The notes below the pieces were generated by a model. It made no database searches and was not told the origin of the DNA. It saw nothing but the letters and a program-made list of their open reading frames with translations. A DNA stretch of 64,000 nucleotides. Source: Xanthomonas sp. DAR 35659. GTDB lineage: Bacteria > Pseudomonadota > Gammaproteobacteria > Xanthomonadales > Xanthomonadaceae. The stretch is taken from NCBI RefSeq assembly GCF_041242975.1, contig NZ_CP162488.1, positions 475,501 to 539,500 on the forward strand, written 5' to 3'. Shown here in pieces: positions 25,701 to 35,176 of this stretch; within the stretch, counting starts at the first letter, position 1; every line of letters starts with the position of its first letter. Position numbers and translations under genes: made by a program.

Positions 25701-28700
25701 CCGGCGACGATGCGGTAGCGGCTGCTGTCGCCGCCGATCAGGCTGGTGGTGGCCAGCGGCAGCGGATTGCTGGCGTTGGCCTGCAGCGACGGCGTGTTGT
25801 GGGTGGCGGCCGGCAGCAATGCGCCGAGCACCGGCAGCGAGGGCAGGGTCAAGGTCGGCAGCGGGTATTCGCCGGAGGCGTTGTAGAACGCATACATGTC
25901 GAGCACATAGCGTTCGTAGTTGCTCACGTACTGCGCATAGTCGGCGGGCGAGGTGGGCGCGGCCGGCGCGGTGGGTTGGCCGGCATAGTCCTGGATGGGG
26001 TATCCGGCGTCCGGCGAGTAGTTGACCAGGAAGGCATTGAGCAGGTTGTCGTACGGCGGCAGCAGGCCGCCCGCGGTCAGTTCGTCCTGCGGCTTCTGCA
26101 GCATGTCCAGCAGTTGCAGGTACTGGCCGTAGTACTGCGCGGCTTCGCCCTGGTCGTCGCCGACGCTGGCCGGCGGCGACGGGATCAGGCCCTCGACGCT
26201 GACGAACGCGTTATCGTAGGCGTTCTGCAGCAGGCGTTGATAGGCCGTGCTGGCATTGCCGTAACTGGCCTGCGGGCCGCCGCCGCCGAACGGATTGCGC
26301 AACTGGTAGAAGCCGTCGCTGAGGCTGGCCTTGATGGCGACACCGCCTTCGGCGCGCAGGGTCAGCACCGGCGCGTTGCCGTTGTAGCGGAAGTCCAGCT
26401 GGTCGCGGTTGGCGCCGGCGCCGAGGTTCCAGTTGCTCATCACCCGGATCTCGCCGCCGTTGATGGCCGGATCCGGATTGCGCAGTTCGATGCCCGGCCG
26501 CGCGCGCAGGTTGGGCAGGTTGCCCAGGCGCGCCTCGAACGCGAAGCCCGGGCGCTGCACGAAGCCCATCAGCGTGCCGGGCGTGCCGGCGCTGTCGTCG
26601 GCATAGCCATAGAACTGGCGGTGCGCGGCGTTGGCGGCATCCGCGACGAACACGTAGCGGCCGAGGTAGTCGGCGACCTGCGCCGGCGTGGTCGGCGCGG
26701 CCACCGCGTTGCCGGCAAGGTCCGACCAGGTCCCGGCCAGCAGCGCGCCCTGCGCGTCGTACCAGCCGGCCGGATCGATGATGCCGTCGAAATGCTTGGC
26801 CGGGTCGGTGCTGGCGTCGGTGGTGCTCCACACCGCATACGCTTCCAGGCCCACTTCGCGCGCGCCGCGCACGCTGGCGCCGTTGGCCACGGTCACGTTG
26901 ACCTCGCCGTCGGCGAGCAGCGGCGTGCGGATGTCCACGCTGCCGCCGGACAGGCCGCCGGCGCTGCCGCCGGATACGTCCAGCACCGCGCCGGCGCCGA
27001 GGGCGATGCTGCCGGCCGCGCCGGCCTGCACGTTCTGGTAGCCGTAGTCGGCGTTGAGGGTGCCGTCGTCGCGGCCGCTGCTGCCCAGCGCGATGCTGCC
27101 GCCGCGTTTGTCGGCGGCGCTGCCGCGGGCCAGCAGCTGGCCGTCGATCGCCACGCCGTGGCGGCCCCACAGCGCGATGCTGCCGCCCTGGGTGCCGGAC
27201 GCGTCGATGCTGCCGGCGATGCGGATGTTGCCGTTGTCCGCGTCGCGGGCGATGGCGTCGGCGCCGCCGTCGGCGGTCAGCGTCACCGCGTCGGCGCGCA
27301 GCGTGGTGCCGGCCGACAGCAGCAGGTTGCCGCTGCGCGCATGCACGTCGATGGCGCCGTCGAAACCGCCGCCGGCCAGTTGCGACGCCAGCGGATCCAG
27401 AGCGATCGCGCTGCCCGCGTCGAGCGCGAAGCGCCCCCCGCGGCCTTGCGCGGCATGGCCGTCGAGGACGCCGGGCAGGGCCACGCGGCCTTGCGCCGCG
27501 GCCAGGCTCACGCTGCCGGCGTCGGCCGCGCCGGGCGCAGACACGTCGATGCGGGTGGAGGCATCGGCGAGCACGTCGCCGGCCAGGGCCTGCAAGGCGA
27601 CCGTGCCGCCCTGGGTCGGCTTGACGGTGTCGAAGAAGGGATTCGCCACCCCGGACGCGTCCAGCGTGGCGCCATCGTGCAGGCGCACCGCGCCGTCGGT
27701 GCTGCGCAGGGCGATGCCGCCGGAGTTGGCGCGGATCAGCCCGTCGCTGTCGATGCTGGCGGCGACCAGGCTGACCCGCCCGCCCAGCGGCTGCGCCGCG
27801 CTGCCGTTGCCGGCGCTGCGTTGCAGGCGCAGCGCGCCGGTGGTGCGCAGGGTCTGGTCGGCGCCGGCGTCGGCCAGCAGCAGCGGCGTGCGCAGGTCCA
27901 CCGCGCGGCCGCCGAAATCGAATTGGCCGCGGTCGCGCACGAATAGCGTCTGCGTCGCGTCCACCGCGACCGCGCCGAACCCGCTCAGCTGCTTGTCGCC
28001 ACCGGCGAAGGCGACCTCGCGCCCTTGCAGGTGCAGCAGGCCGCCGCCGCTCGCGTCGGCGTCGGCCGGCGCCGCGGTGGCGCCGAGGTTGGACAGGGTC
28101 AGCTGGTCGGCGCTCAGCGCAACGTCGCCGCCGTCGCCGACGAAGCGGCCGGCGCTGAGGGTCAGGGCGTTGCTCACGCGCAGGTCCAGGCCGCCGGCGA
28201 ATGCCATGTCGCCGTAGCTGTGCAGGCCGACCTGTCTGGCCTGCGCGAACTGCGCCAGGCTGCCGGCGCCCAGCACCAGGCCGTCGGCGTCGCCGCTGGC
28301 GGCCTGCGCGTCCAGGCGCACGTGGCCGGCGCTGGCGTCGATCCGCTGGCCGCGTAGCACCGCGCCGGCGGCGATGGCGCTGTCGCCGGTGGAGTCCAGG
28401 CTCAGCGCGGTGCCGCCATCCAGCACCGCGCCGCTGCCGATCTGCAGGCGCGCCTGCGCCTGTGCCGCGTCCGGCACGTTGGCGCGCACGAGCGTGGCGG
28501 CGCCGAGGCTGGACAGGCGCAGCAGCGCGCTATCGCCGCTGTCGCCGCCGTCCTTGCCGATCAGCAGCGGCGTCGTCGCGCGGTCGCCGCTACCGCCCTG
28601 CGCCTGCAACACACTGCTGGCATCCACGCGCAGGCCGCCGTCGGCATCGCTGCCGTCGCCGGCGGCGGCCAGCAGCAGTTCCGGCGCGCGCAGCGCGCTG

Positions 28701-31700
28701 TCGGCAGCGTTGCTGACCCGCACGCGCTCGGCACGCACGTGCAGGCGCATGCCGTCGCTGGTCTGCTCGCGGGTGCCGCCGAGCAACAGGCTGCCGGCGT
28801 TCATCGCGTTGAGCGCGGTCGCCTCCACGCCGACGTAGCCGGCCGCGGCCGTCTGGCCGCGGCCGAGCACCTGCAGCGCCTGTGCGGCGATGTCGATCTG
28901 CGCGGCATTGCCGCCGCTGGCGGCGGCGGTGGCCAGGCTCGCGCCCAGACCGAGCGCGCTGCCGGCGTCCAGGATCAGCTGGCCGCCGTCGCGCGGCAGT
29001 TGCGGCGTCGCGGTGCCGCGGCCGGCGGCCTGCGCGGCGAAGAACGCATTGGCGCCGGTGCGGGTGTATTCGGAGTACTGGCCCCAGGTCGCGGCCGACT
29101 GCACCTCGAACACCTGGCGACGCGCGCTGCGGGTCCCGCTCAAGGTGTCGACCAGATAGCCGGCGACCACCGCGGTGCCGTCGGCGGCGACCAGGTTCTG
29201 CGCGGCGGTGGCATCGCTGCTGCCGCTGCGCGCGACCACCCGGTAGGCGCCGGGCAAGGTGGCGTATTTGGCCGGCAACAGCGTGTAGTCGCCGTCGGCC
29301 AGGCCGGGCACGCCGCTCAGGTGCACGGCGCTGCCGAGCGCGGGCGTGCCGCCGTTGCGTTCGAACGCCGCATCGCTGGCGGCCACCGGCGCCTGCGCGC
29401 CGGGCACGATCGCGTAGACCGTGCGGCCGTCCGGGTACAACGGCACCTGGGTGGCGCTGCCGCCGGCATAGCTGGTGTTGGTGGAGGACAGCAGGTCGCG
29501 GCTGCCGCCGGTGCCGGGCACCCACTCGCTGGCCTGCAGGTCGCCACCGCCGGACAGGTCCACGCGCGCGCCAGGGGCCAGCGCGATGCGGTCGCCATCC
29601 AGCTGCACTTGCTTCTGTGGCGGCGCGGTCAGGGCCGCGTTGCCGCTTTGCGCGCTGCCGTCGTAGCGCCATTGCGCTCCGTCCACGGTGCTGCCGTACG
29701 GAAGCGTCGCGCCCTCCAGCGAGACCGAGGTCAGGCTGCCGGCGCCGAGGCTGACTTCCCGGGTCGGGGTCACGTTGCGGGTGCCGAACACCGCGCGCGC
29801 GGCCGCGTCGTCGGCCCCGCTCACGCCGAGCAGCAGTTGCCCGCTGGGCGCGCGCAGGCGCCCGTCCTGGGCGATGTAGGTCGCATCCAGCGCCAGCGTG
29901 CCGCCGGCCGACAGCGGCAGCGCCGGCGCATCGCCCTGGGCTTCGATGCGGATGCGGGTCTCGGCGCGGGTGCCGTCGCTGCCGAGCGCGCCGAGCGCGC
30001 GCACCAGGAAGGTCTCGCCGCTGGCCGGATACAGTTGCGCGGCGCTGAAGGTGAGATCGCCGGCGGTCAGCAGCTCGCCGGCGCGCGGCGTGGCGACGCC
30101 GTTGGCATCGACCAGATAGGCGTAGGCGGCGGGCGTGTGGAAGCGCACGGCGCCGCTGCTCGACAGGCGCGTGTGGCCGGCGCCATCCAGCGCGAACTGG
30201 CCGCCGAGGTCGATCTGCGTGGCGTTCACGTCCAGCGTGGCGCTGCCGGGCGCCTGCGGTTCGGCCAGCACGGCGGCCGGGCTGTTCGGCGCCTGCCAGC
30301 CGTTGAGGCCGACATAGGCCGCGCGCAGGCCGACATGGCCGCTGTCGGCGAGCTGGCCGAAGCCGGTCGCGCCGTCGGCCAGCAGCGCATAGCGCGGCGC
30401 GTTGAACACCAGCGCGCGGGCCAGCGCCAGGTCGACGTCGCCGGCGAAGCCGACCGGCAGCTGCGGGCGCGTGCTGCCGGCGGGCGACTGGTCGCCGACC
30501 AGCAAGGTGTCCATGCCGCTGCCGGCCAGGCGGTCGGCGGCGAAGTACAGCGGGCCGGGCGTGGCGCCGGCGCCGGGCAACGCCGCGCCGGGCTGCGCGC
30601 CCCGCGGCAGGCGGCTGTCGTGCTGGGTGAAGATCACTCCGCTGGGGCCGGGCAGCACCGGATTGCCGCCTTCGAACAGTTTGAGCGGCAGCAGCGCCAG
30701 CGTGCCGCCGCGGTCCTGTGCGCTGCCGCCGCCGGCGCGCAGGCTGCCGTCGAAGTACAGGCCGGTGCTGGCGGCCAGGTCCAGGCGCCCGCCGGCGCTG
30801 CCCACGGTCTGCGCCTGCAGCGTGGCGCCGCCGCCGATGATCGCGTTGCCGGTGGGCAGGTCCAGCACCGCGCGGGTGCCGGACAGGTCCAACTGCGCGC
30901 CGGCGGCGACCACGATCGCGCCGCTGTCGTTGCTGAGGGTGATCCGGCCGCCGTCGAGCACGCGACCGCTGCGCGGCCGCACCAGGCCGTTGGCGCCGGG
31001 CTGCAGGGCGGCCTGTGGATCGAGCAGGGCGATGCCGGAGACGTCCAGGCGGCTGTCCGCGCCCAGCCACAACGCCTTGCCGGGTGCCGCGTAGGCGCGG
31101 CCGCGGTCCACGTCCGGCGCCGCGGAAAGGCCCGAGTCGCGCGAGGTGTCGCCGGAGAGCGCGATGCTGCCGCCCTGCGCCTGGATGCCGCCCAGCACCG
31201 CGACCTCGCCACGCCCGCCGATGCGCACGTTGGCGCCCGGATCCAGCAGCAACTGCGTGCCTTCGTCGAGCAGCACGCGGCCGCTGGCGCCGCTCAGGCT
31301 GGGATTGCCGGCGATGCGGCCGAGGAAGTCGCCGCCGCGCAACGCGAAATCGGTGGCGGGGCGATAGAACGGATCCAACTGGCCGAGCGTGGCGAAGCCA
31401 TTGCCGCCGGCCTGCGCCGCGCCGCCGACCACATCGCGGCCGCTGGCGGCACCGCGCAGCGCCTGCAGGTTCGGCAGCAGGTTGCGCTGGCTCACCCGCA
31501 GTTGGGTACCGGCGACGAGGGTGGCGTCCTGTTCGGCGGCCAGGTCGTAGCCGCCGAAGCCGTTGCCGTCGAAGAAGCCCGCATCCAGGTGCAGCACGCG
31601 CGCATCGCCGGGTGCGTTGCCGCCGATCTGCACGCCGAAGGCGCGCAGGCTCAGCGTGCCGCCGCCGGCGAAGTTGTCCGCGTGCAGGCTGGCCGGGTCG

Positions 31701-34700
31701 AACTGCAGCAGCCCGGCGCCGTCGGCGACGGGGGCGTCGGCGGTGTAGGTGGGCGAGCCGGCACTCTCGCTGGAGGGACGCAAGTAGGTGCGCAGCGCGA
31801 TGTCGCCGCCGTGGCCGAGCGGGCGTCCGTCGCGCATGGCCAGTGCGCCGTTCGCGTCGACATAGCCGCCGCTGGAGGCGTCGAGCACCGCGCCGGGCGC
31901 GATCAGCAGCGATGCGCTTTGGTCCAGGCCGGCGAAAGCGGACTGCATCCCGTCGAGCGCGATGCTGCCGCCATCGACGAAGGCGCTGCCCTGCGCTTCG
32001 GTGCCGAAGCGGCGGTCGTCGTTGATCCAGCGTCCGCTCACGTCCAGTCGCGCGCCGGCGCCGAGCAGCAGGTCGCCGTGGCCGAGCGACTGCCGCGTGC
32101 CGGCGGTTTGCCTTGGATCGTCGACGAAAGCGAAGCCGCCGCTGCTCTGCAGCGCGATCTTCCCGGCGTGCGCGATGAGCGCGCCGTCGATCTGCAGGCG
32201 CTGGGCTTGCAGCGAAAGCGTGCCACCGTCGGCGAGCTGCAACGTCGCACCGGCCGCGATCTCGATCAACGGCGCATTGCCGATCGTCAGCGTCTGCAAA
32301 CCGTGGCCATTGATCATCCGCGTGGACAGTTGCGACCAGAAAAGCGGATTGTCCTGGTCTTGCGCCGCGCCTGCGCTGTCTGGCAGTTCGGCCGCGCGCG
32401 TTCCCCGCGCGAGCCCTTGCGGCAGCTCCACGGGGTCGTCCGTGATGCGCCAGTTGCGTTGATCGCGGTTGATGCCGTCCGCCAGGCCGATCATCGCGTT
32501 GTACAAACCGGTGTCGCTGTTGATGCGCAGCGCGCCGCCGTGCGGCGAGGTGTCCCGCGTCAGTTGGTAGCGCCCGGCCAGCGCCTGCGCGGAGAGATCG
32601 CCAGCGAGCACGGCCACGCCGGGTTGCGGTCCCTTGCCGTTGGCCTGGCGTCCAAGCTCGATGTTCAACGCACCGGCGTCGCCGCCTTGCAGATAGTCGC
32701 TCTCGTAATAGCGGCGGCTGCCCAGCAACGGATTGGCGAACTGTTCGCTCACGCCCCAGCGCGTGTGCGCGACGGTCTGCGTGCCGGCCACGCCCAGGTA
32801 GCGCATCGACGGGTCGGCGCTAGCCAGGTCGTACAGGCGGCCGTCGGCGCCGAGCAGGCGCGGCGTTTCGACCATGCCGCCGAGCATGTGCACGTAGCCG
32901 CCATCCATGGCGAGCTTCGCGCCGGGCGCGATCACCAGGTCGCGCGCGCCGATGTTCAGGGTGCCGCCGTCGAGCAGCATCTGGTCGATCGTGCGCGGCA
33001 CCTGGTCGACGTAGCCCTGCGCGTTGAGCAGCGGGCTGCCGACCCAGGCCTGGCCGTCGTCGCGCACGCCCTTGGCGCGGCGATCGAACTGCAGCGATTG
33101 GCGGAACAGCGCGCCGTCGCGTTGCAGCGGCGCATCGGCCAGTTCGTTCTGGCCCACGCGCGGGATCTGCACCAGGTTGCTGCTCATCGCTTGCCGCACG
33201 TCGGCGATGCCGGACACGTCGAGCTGCGCGCCGCTGTCGATCAGCAGCCGGCTGGTGAGGGCGGAGCGCCCCTGCAGGCGGGTGGCTTCGCTGTCCAGGC
33301 CGATCAGGTTGACGGTGCCGCCCGGGGCGAAGGTGAGCGATTGCCCCTGCAACTGCACCTGCGCGCCGGCCAGGACCATCTTCGGGCCGAGGAAGGCCAG
33401 GTCGGCGGCGGCGCTGGAAGTGGTGGTCTCGCCGTCGTGCTCGGGCAGGATCGCGGTGACCGAGCCGGACGCGAGATTCAGTGCGCCGCCGCGGTAGCTG
33501 GCCAGCGCGTCGCCGCCGACCACCGCTTCCTGGTCGATCGCCAGCAGCATCGCGCTACCCGGGCGGCTGATGCTGGTGGTGGCCTGGACCAGGCCGCGCT
33601 GCTGCACGCTGTAGCCGGCCAGGGTCACGTTGCCGCGGGTGGCCGCGACGATGCCGCTGTTGTCCAAGGTGCCGACCTTGGAACGGTCGCTGCCGGTCGG
33701 CGAGAAGAAGCTGCTGAACCCCAGCGGCAGGAGGTTGCCGCCGCTGGACTCCAGCAGCGTCCGCAACTCCTGCGACTGCCGCAGGCCCAGTACCGCCGCC
33801 AGCATCGTCTGTCCGTCCTGCGCGGTCACCGTGCCGGCGTTGCTGACGTTGGGCGCGGCGATCAGGCTGTAGCCCTGGCTGCCGCTGGCGATGCGCGCGC
33901 CGCTGTCGATGCGGATGTCGCCCGGGGTCTTCCCGGCGGCCAGGCTGTCCAGCCCGGTCAGCACGATGCCGGTCTGGCCGGTGGCGCCGAACAGGCCGCG
34001 GGCGAGGAAGGTCTGGTCGCTGAGCGCGCGGTTGCCGTCGAACAGGTCCAGCGAGGACACCAGCAGCGAATGCGCGTTGACCTGGCTGGCGCCGCCGAAC
34101 AGCACCCCGTTGCGGTTGAGCAGGTACACCTGGCCCGGCGCCTGGATGCTGCCGAGGATCCTGCTCGGCGCCGCGCTCGGATCGTTGACCCGGTTCAGCG
34201 CGATCCACTGCGCCGCGTCGCTGCCGCCGGCGGACTGGTCGAACTGCAGGCGCGTGCGGCTGCCGACGTTGAACGTCTCCCAGTTGAGGATCGCCTTCTT
34301 CTGGGTCTGCTGGATGGTGACCTGGGTATCGCCGCCCACCACCTGCTGGGTCGGCGCGCGCGCGCCCAGCCAGACGTTGCGCTGGCCCAGGCGCGGATCG
34401 TCGCTGCGCACCGCGCCGGGATCGACGATCGCGCCGTCCGGCAGCTGCAGGCCGCCCTTGCCGAGGCCGTCCGGCACCATCCCGACCTGCGCGGCCTGGG
34501 CCGCGGCGCGCGCGGCGGCCTGCGTCGCGTCCAGGCTCTGCCGCGCCTGCGCGGCGCGCTGGAACGCCTGCAGCGATTTCTGCGCCAGATTGCTCGCCGC
34601 CGCCGACTGCAGGCCCTGTTGCTGCGCGGTCGCCGCCGCCTGTGCGCCCGGATCGGCGCCACGGCGCACGAACGGGCTGGTCTGCGCCTGGCTGCGGCCG

Positions 34701-34783
34701 ACCAGGACGGCCGAGATCGCCATGCTGAGCACGAGTAGGCGAAGGGGACGGCGGGCGCGGTGGCGGCGGCGAGTGCGGGACAT
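22724..34783 (-). CDS. giant filamentous-haemagglutinin-like TpsA exoprotein
   Basis: Secreted or surface beta-helical adhesin-like protein of 4019 residues, cargo of the TpsB pore encoded at the other end of the operon. A basic n-region and signal (LRLLVLSMAISAVLVGRSQA) precede an alanine/glutamine-rich stretch to residue 100. The TPS secretion domain follows at about 130-330, with ILNWETFNVGSRTRLQFDQS (165-184) and the signature NRNGVLFGGASQVNAHSLLV (223-242). The remainder is thousands of residues of degenerate beta-helix repeats (GGxLxLxAxxxVxxxxGAxLDxSG). The region around residues 3400-3700 looks like DUF3739, typical of this subfamily. Two cysteines lie at 4008 and 4015, four residues from the end. 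It is translated last in an eight-gene operon. Host or surface attachment is the likely role; the ligand is unknown. Confidence 0.9.
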   Translation of the reverse strand: MSRTRRRHRARRPLRLLVLSMAISAVLVGRSQAQTSPFVRRGADPGAQAAATAQQQGLQSAAASNLAQKSLQAFQRAAQARQSLDATQAAARAAAQAAQVGMVPDGLGKGGLQLPDGAIVDPGAVRSDDPRLGQRNVWLGARAPTQQVVGGDTQVTIQQTQKKAILNWETFNVGSRTRLQFDQSAGGSDAAQWIALNRVNDPSAAPSRILGSIQAPGQVYLLNRNGVLFGGASQVNAHSLLVSSLDLFDGNRALSDQTFLARGLFGATGQTGIVLTGLDSLAAGKTPGDIRIDSGARIASGSQGYSLIAAPNVSNAGTVTAQDGQTMLAAVLGLRQSQELRTLLESSGGNLLPLGFSSFFSPTGSDRSKVGTLDNSGIVAATRGNVTLAGYSVQQRGLVQATTSISRPGSAMLLAIDQEAVVGGDALASYRGGALNLASGSVTAILPEHDGETTTSSAAADLAFLGPKMVLAGAQVQLQGQSLTFAPGGTVNLIGLDSEATRLQGRSALTSRLLIDSGAQLDVSGIADVRQAMSSNLVQIPRVGQNELADAPLQRDGALFRQSLQFDRRAKGVRDDGQAWVGSPLLNAQGYVDQVPRTIDQMLLDGGTLNIGARDLVIAPGAKLAMDGGYVHMLGGMVETPRLLGADGRLYDLASADPSMRYLGVAGTQTVAHTRWGVSEQFANPLLGSRRYYESDYLQGGDAGALNIELGRQANGKGPQPGVAVLAGDLSAQALAGRYQLTRDTSPHGGALRINSDTGLYNAMIGLADGINRDQRNWRITDDPVELPQGLARGTRAAELPDSAGAAQDQDNPLFWSQLSTRMINGHGLQTLTIGNAPLIEIAAGATLQLADGGTLSLQAQRLQIDGALIAHAGKIALQSSGGFAFVDDPRQTAGTRQSLGHGDLLLGAGARLDVSGRWINDDRRFGTEAQGSAFVDGGSIALDGMQSAFAGLDQSASLLIAPGAVLDASSGGYVDANGALAMRDGRPLGHGGDIALRTYLRPSSESAGSPTYTADAPVADGAGLLQFDPASLHADNFAGGGTLSLRAFGVQIGGNAPGDARVLHLDAGFFDGNGFGGYDLAAEQDATLVAGTQLRVSQRNLLPNLQALRGAASGRDVVGGAAQAGGNGFATLGQLDPFYRPATDFALRGGDFLGRIAGNPSLSGASGRVLLDEGTQLLLDPGANVRIGGRGEVAVLGGIQAQGGSIALSGDTSRDSGLSAAPDVDRGRAYAAPGKALWLGADSRLDVSGIALLDPQAALQPGANGLVRPRSGRVLDGGRITLSNDSGAIVVAAGAQLDLSGTRAVLDLPTGNAIIGGGATLQAQTVGSAGGRLDLAASTGLYFDGSLRAGGGSAQDRGGTLALLPLKLFEGGNPVLPGPSGVIFTQHDSRLPRGAQPGAALPGAGATPGPLYFAADRLAGSGMDTLLVGDQSPAGSTRPQLPVGFAGDVDLALARALVFNAPRYALLADGATGFGQLADSGHVGLRAAYVGLNGWQAPNSPAAVLAEPQAPGSATLDVNATQIDLGGQFALDGAGHTRLSSSGAVRFHTPAAYAYLVDANGVATPRAGELLTAGDLTFSAAQLYPASGETFLVRALGALGSDGTRAETRIRIEAQGDAPALPLSAGGTLALDATYIAQDGRLRAPSGQLLLGVSGADDAAARAVFGTRNVTPTREVSLGAGSLTSVSLEGATLPYGSTVDGAQWRYDGSAQSGNAALTAPPQKQVQLDGDRIALAPGARVDLSGGGDLQASEWVPGTGGSRDLLSSTNTSYAGGSATQVPLYPDGRTVYAIVPGAQAPVAASDAAFERNGGTPALGSAVHLSGVPGLADGDYTLLPAKYATLPGAYRVVARSGSSDATAAQNLVAADGTAVVAGYLVDTLSGTRSARRQVFEVQSAATWGQYSEYTRTGANAFFAAQAAGRGTATPQLPRDGGQLILDAGSALGLGASLATAAASGGNAAQIDIAAQALQVLGRGQTAAAGYVGVEATALNAMNAGSLLLGGTREQTSDGMRLHVRAERVRVSNAADSALRAPELLLAAAGDGSDADGGLRVDASSVLQAQGGSGDRATTPLLIGKDGGDSGDSALLRLSSLGAATLVRANVPDAAQAQARLQIGSGAVLDGGTALSLDSTGDSAIAAGAVLRGQRIDASAGHVRLDAQAASGDADGLVLGAGSLAQFAQARQVGLHSYGDMAFAGGLDLRVSNALTLSAGRFVGDGGDVALSADQLTLSNLGATAAPADADASGGGLLHLQGREVAFAGGDKQLSGFGAVAVDATQTLFVRDRGQFDFGGRAVDLRTPLLLADAGADQTLRTTGALRLQRSAGNGSAAQPLGGRVSLVAASIDSDGLIRANSGGIALRSTDGAVRLHDGATLDASGVANPFFDTVKPTQGGTVALQALAGDVLADASTRIDVSAPGAADAGSVSLAAAQGRVALPGVLDGHAAQGRGGRFALDAGSAIALDPLASQLAGGGFDGAIDVHARSGNLLLSAGTTLRADAVTLTADGGADAIARDADNGNIRIAGSIDASGTQGGSIALWGRHGVAIDGQLLARGSAADKRGGSIALGSSGRDDGTLNADYGYQNVQAGAAGSIALGAGAVLDVSGGSAGGLSGGSVDIRTPLLADGEVNVTVANGASVRGAREVGLEAYAVWSTTDASTDPAKHFDGIIDPAGWYDAQGALLAGTWSDLAGNAVAAPTTPAQVADYLGRYVFVADAANAAHRQFYGYADDSAGTPGTLMGFVQRPGFAFEARLGNLPNLRARPGIELRNPDPAINGGEIRVMSNWNLGAGANRDQLDFRYNGNAPVLTLRAEGGVAIKASLSDGFYQLRNPFGGGGPQASYGNASTAYQRLLQNAYDNAFVSVEGLIPSPPASVGDDQGEAAQYYGQYLQLLDMLQKPQDELTAGGLLPPYDNLLNAFLVNYSPDAGYPIQDYAGQPTAPAAPTSPADYAQYVSNYERYVLDMYAFYNASGEYPLPTLTLPSLPVLGALLPAATHNTPSLQANASNPLPLATTSLIGGDSSRYRIVAGADFASIRPDALRTGSEADVVLDGHQRYQEAGKNDVLLPTVVRTGTGSIQIAAARDLRFADADAPASIYSAGQPGSGSDVGDDVRIVRAGIDAGGVASSVPGQLVSAQANAEAAGDLLLQAGRDILGNRQVFDGDGSRTGVAGNYVGQYWWPWLQVGNPVGADGVTPSAGLINYGGFAQGVLSSGGDVAVQAGRDVRELSVSLPTSYRLTAQGRQTYGGGDLQVEAGRDVLGGDYFVARGQGRLDAGGNLGSAFTLSGQGYGSSGALRDVVSAVDPVIAVQDGQWSIHAGGDAALGAIVNPGYVLSTGGVAALMGDSTRATTDYGSGSAIAVDALNGDIRLGTLKLPGVLFGNGARDTSRGTDALIVNEGVFDNVLPATVEAVAHGGSLQVETSGRLAPSAQGQLELLAQGDIRLFNDTLVAGKSNRQLAMLDETGNYDGNDNPAGAGTPLGLHQDDAQPVRLYSRDGDVASGYAADGFMLNPLTLQLPKPADIRAGRDIVNLDLRAQNHRASDVTRVQAGRDLYYTPILGGPLGDEAIRWGWMTLAGPGTFEVQAGRNLGPLTSAEEAMKGLRISLVDRNAGGIRTTSGADLVVRYGVANGEEADALSALYLNPGSAQSSATYRQWLVEFVQQRAPDASASVPVAQHAAAAQEALTPAAAWQRFQQLPADTRRLLAERVFLDVLKQVGEGHADPASADFQKYTRGYAAIETLFPSRLGYTRNNLEGGVNGAATRSITGTLDMRGSTLQTQAGGDIRILGPGGGLQVGSALAPPVVTDSQGNVLIGPAQQGILAVGRGDIGVFTDASVLLAQSRIFTQRGGDLLLWSSNGDINAGKGSKTSAERARARYLCDQDQYCTLDASGQVSGAGIATLRLTTDDPRGNAVLVAPRGTVDAGDAGIRASGNLIVAAQFVANADNIQVQGDTVGVGTARNVDSGALSAASNAAAAVSDAVGDLASRTGATPREAPSVITVQVLGFGDCKVDDPRCQPGP

Positions 34784-34807
34784 GGCGGCGGTCTCGGTGG
34801 CGGCGCG

Positions 34808-35176
34808 TCAACGCGCCGGAGCGAAGGGAGTGGGGAGGTAGTGCGGCTGCGGCCGCTGCGGGGTCAGCGCGCGGCCGTACGCGCTGCCGTAGCGCTGGCG
34901 CAGCGCCGCCGGCGTCGGCTGCCCGCGGTGCAGCGGATCCAGCGCGGTGGCGGCCGTGGCCAGCGGCGGCGCGTCGGGGCGGGCGCGGGCGGCGGCGTCG
35001 CGCAGGACCTGGTTGAGGCAGTGCAACTGGCCGGCGACGTCCTCGCCGATCCGCACCTGCACGCAGGGCGCGCTCGCCGGCGGCGCTGGCGGCGCGGCGC
35101 GCGCGGCGCCGACGGATGCGGCGACGGCCGCGGCGGCCAGCGCCAGCCACCCCGCGGCGGCGCCGGCGCGGGTCAT
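34808..35176 (-). CDS. small exported protein in the TPS operon
   Basis: Protein of 122 residues. ATG at 35176 overlaps the previous stop (ATGA), giving coupled translation. A signal peptide (AAAGWLALAAAAVAASVGAARA) is followed by a short Pro/Ala linker, CVQVRIGEDVAGQLHCLNQV with two cysteines 14 apart, and a basic, proline-rich tail (YGRALTPQRPQPHYLPTPFA). Only 24 bases separate it from tpsA. Not a family I recognise. Its size, disulphide pair and position suggest a periplasmic helper of TpsA. Confidence 0.7.
   Translation of the reverse strand: MTRAGAAAGWLALAAAAVAASVGAARAAPPAPPASAPCVQVRIGEDVAGQLHCLNQVLRDAAARARPDAPPLATAATALDPLHRGQPTPAALRQRYGSAYGRALTPQRPQPHYLPTPFAPAR

Noticed and set aside
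22676-34738. Long plus-strand reading frames (810, 855 and 1999 codons) opposite tpsA
   Set aside because: They are antisense to the TpsA gene, have histidine/arginine/alanine-rich composition typical of GC-driven shadows, no recognisable motifs and no ribosome sites.
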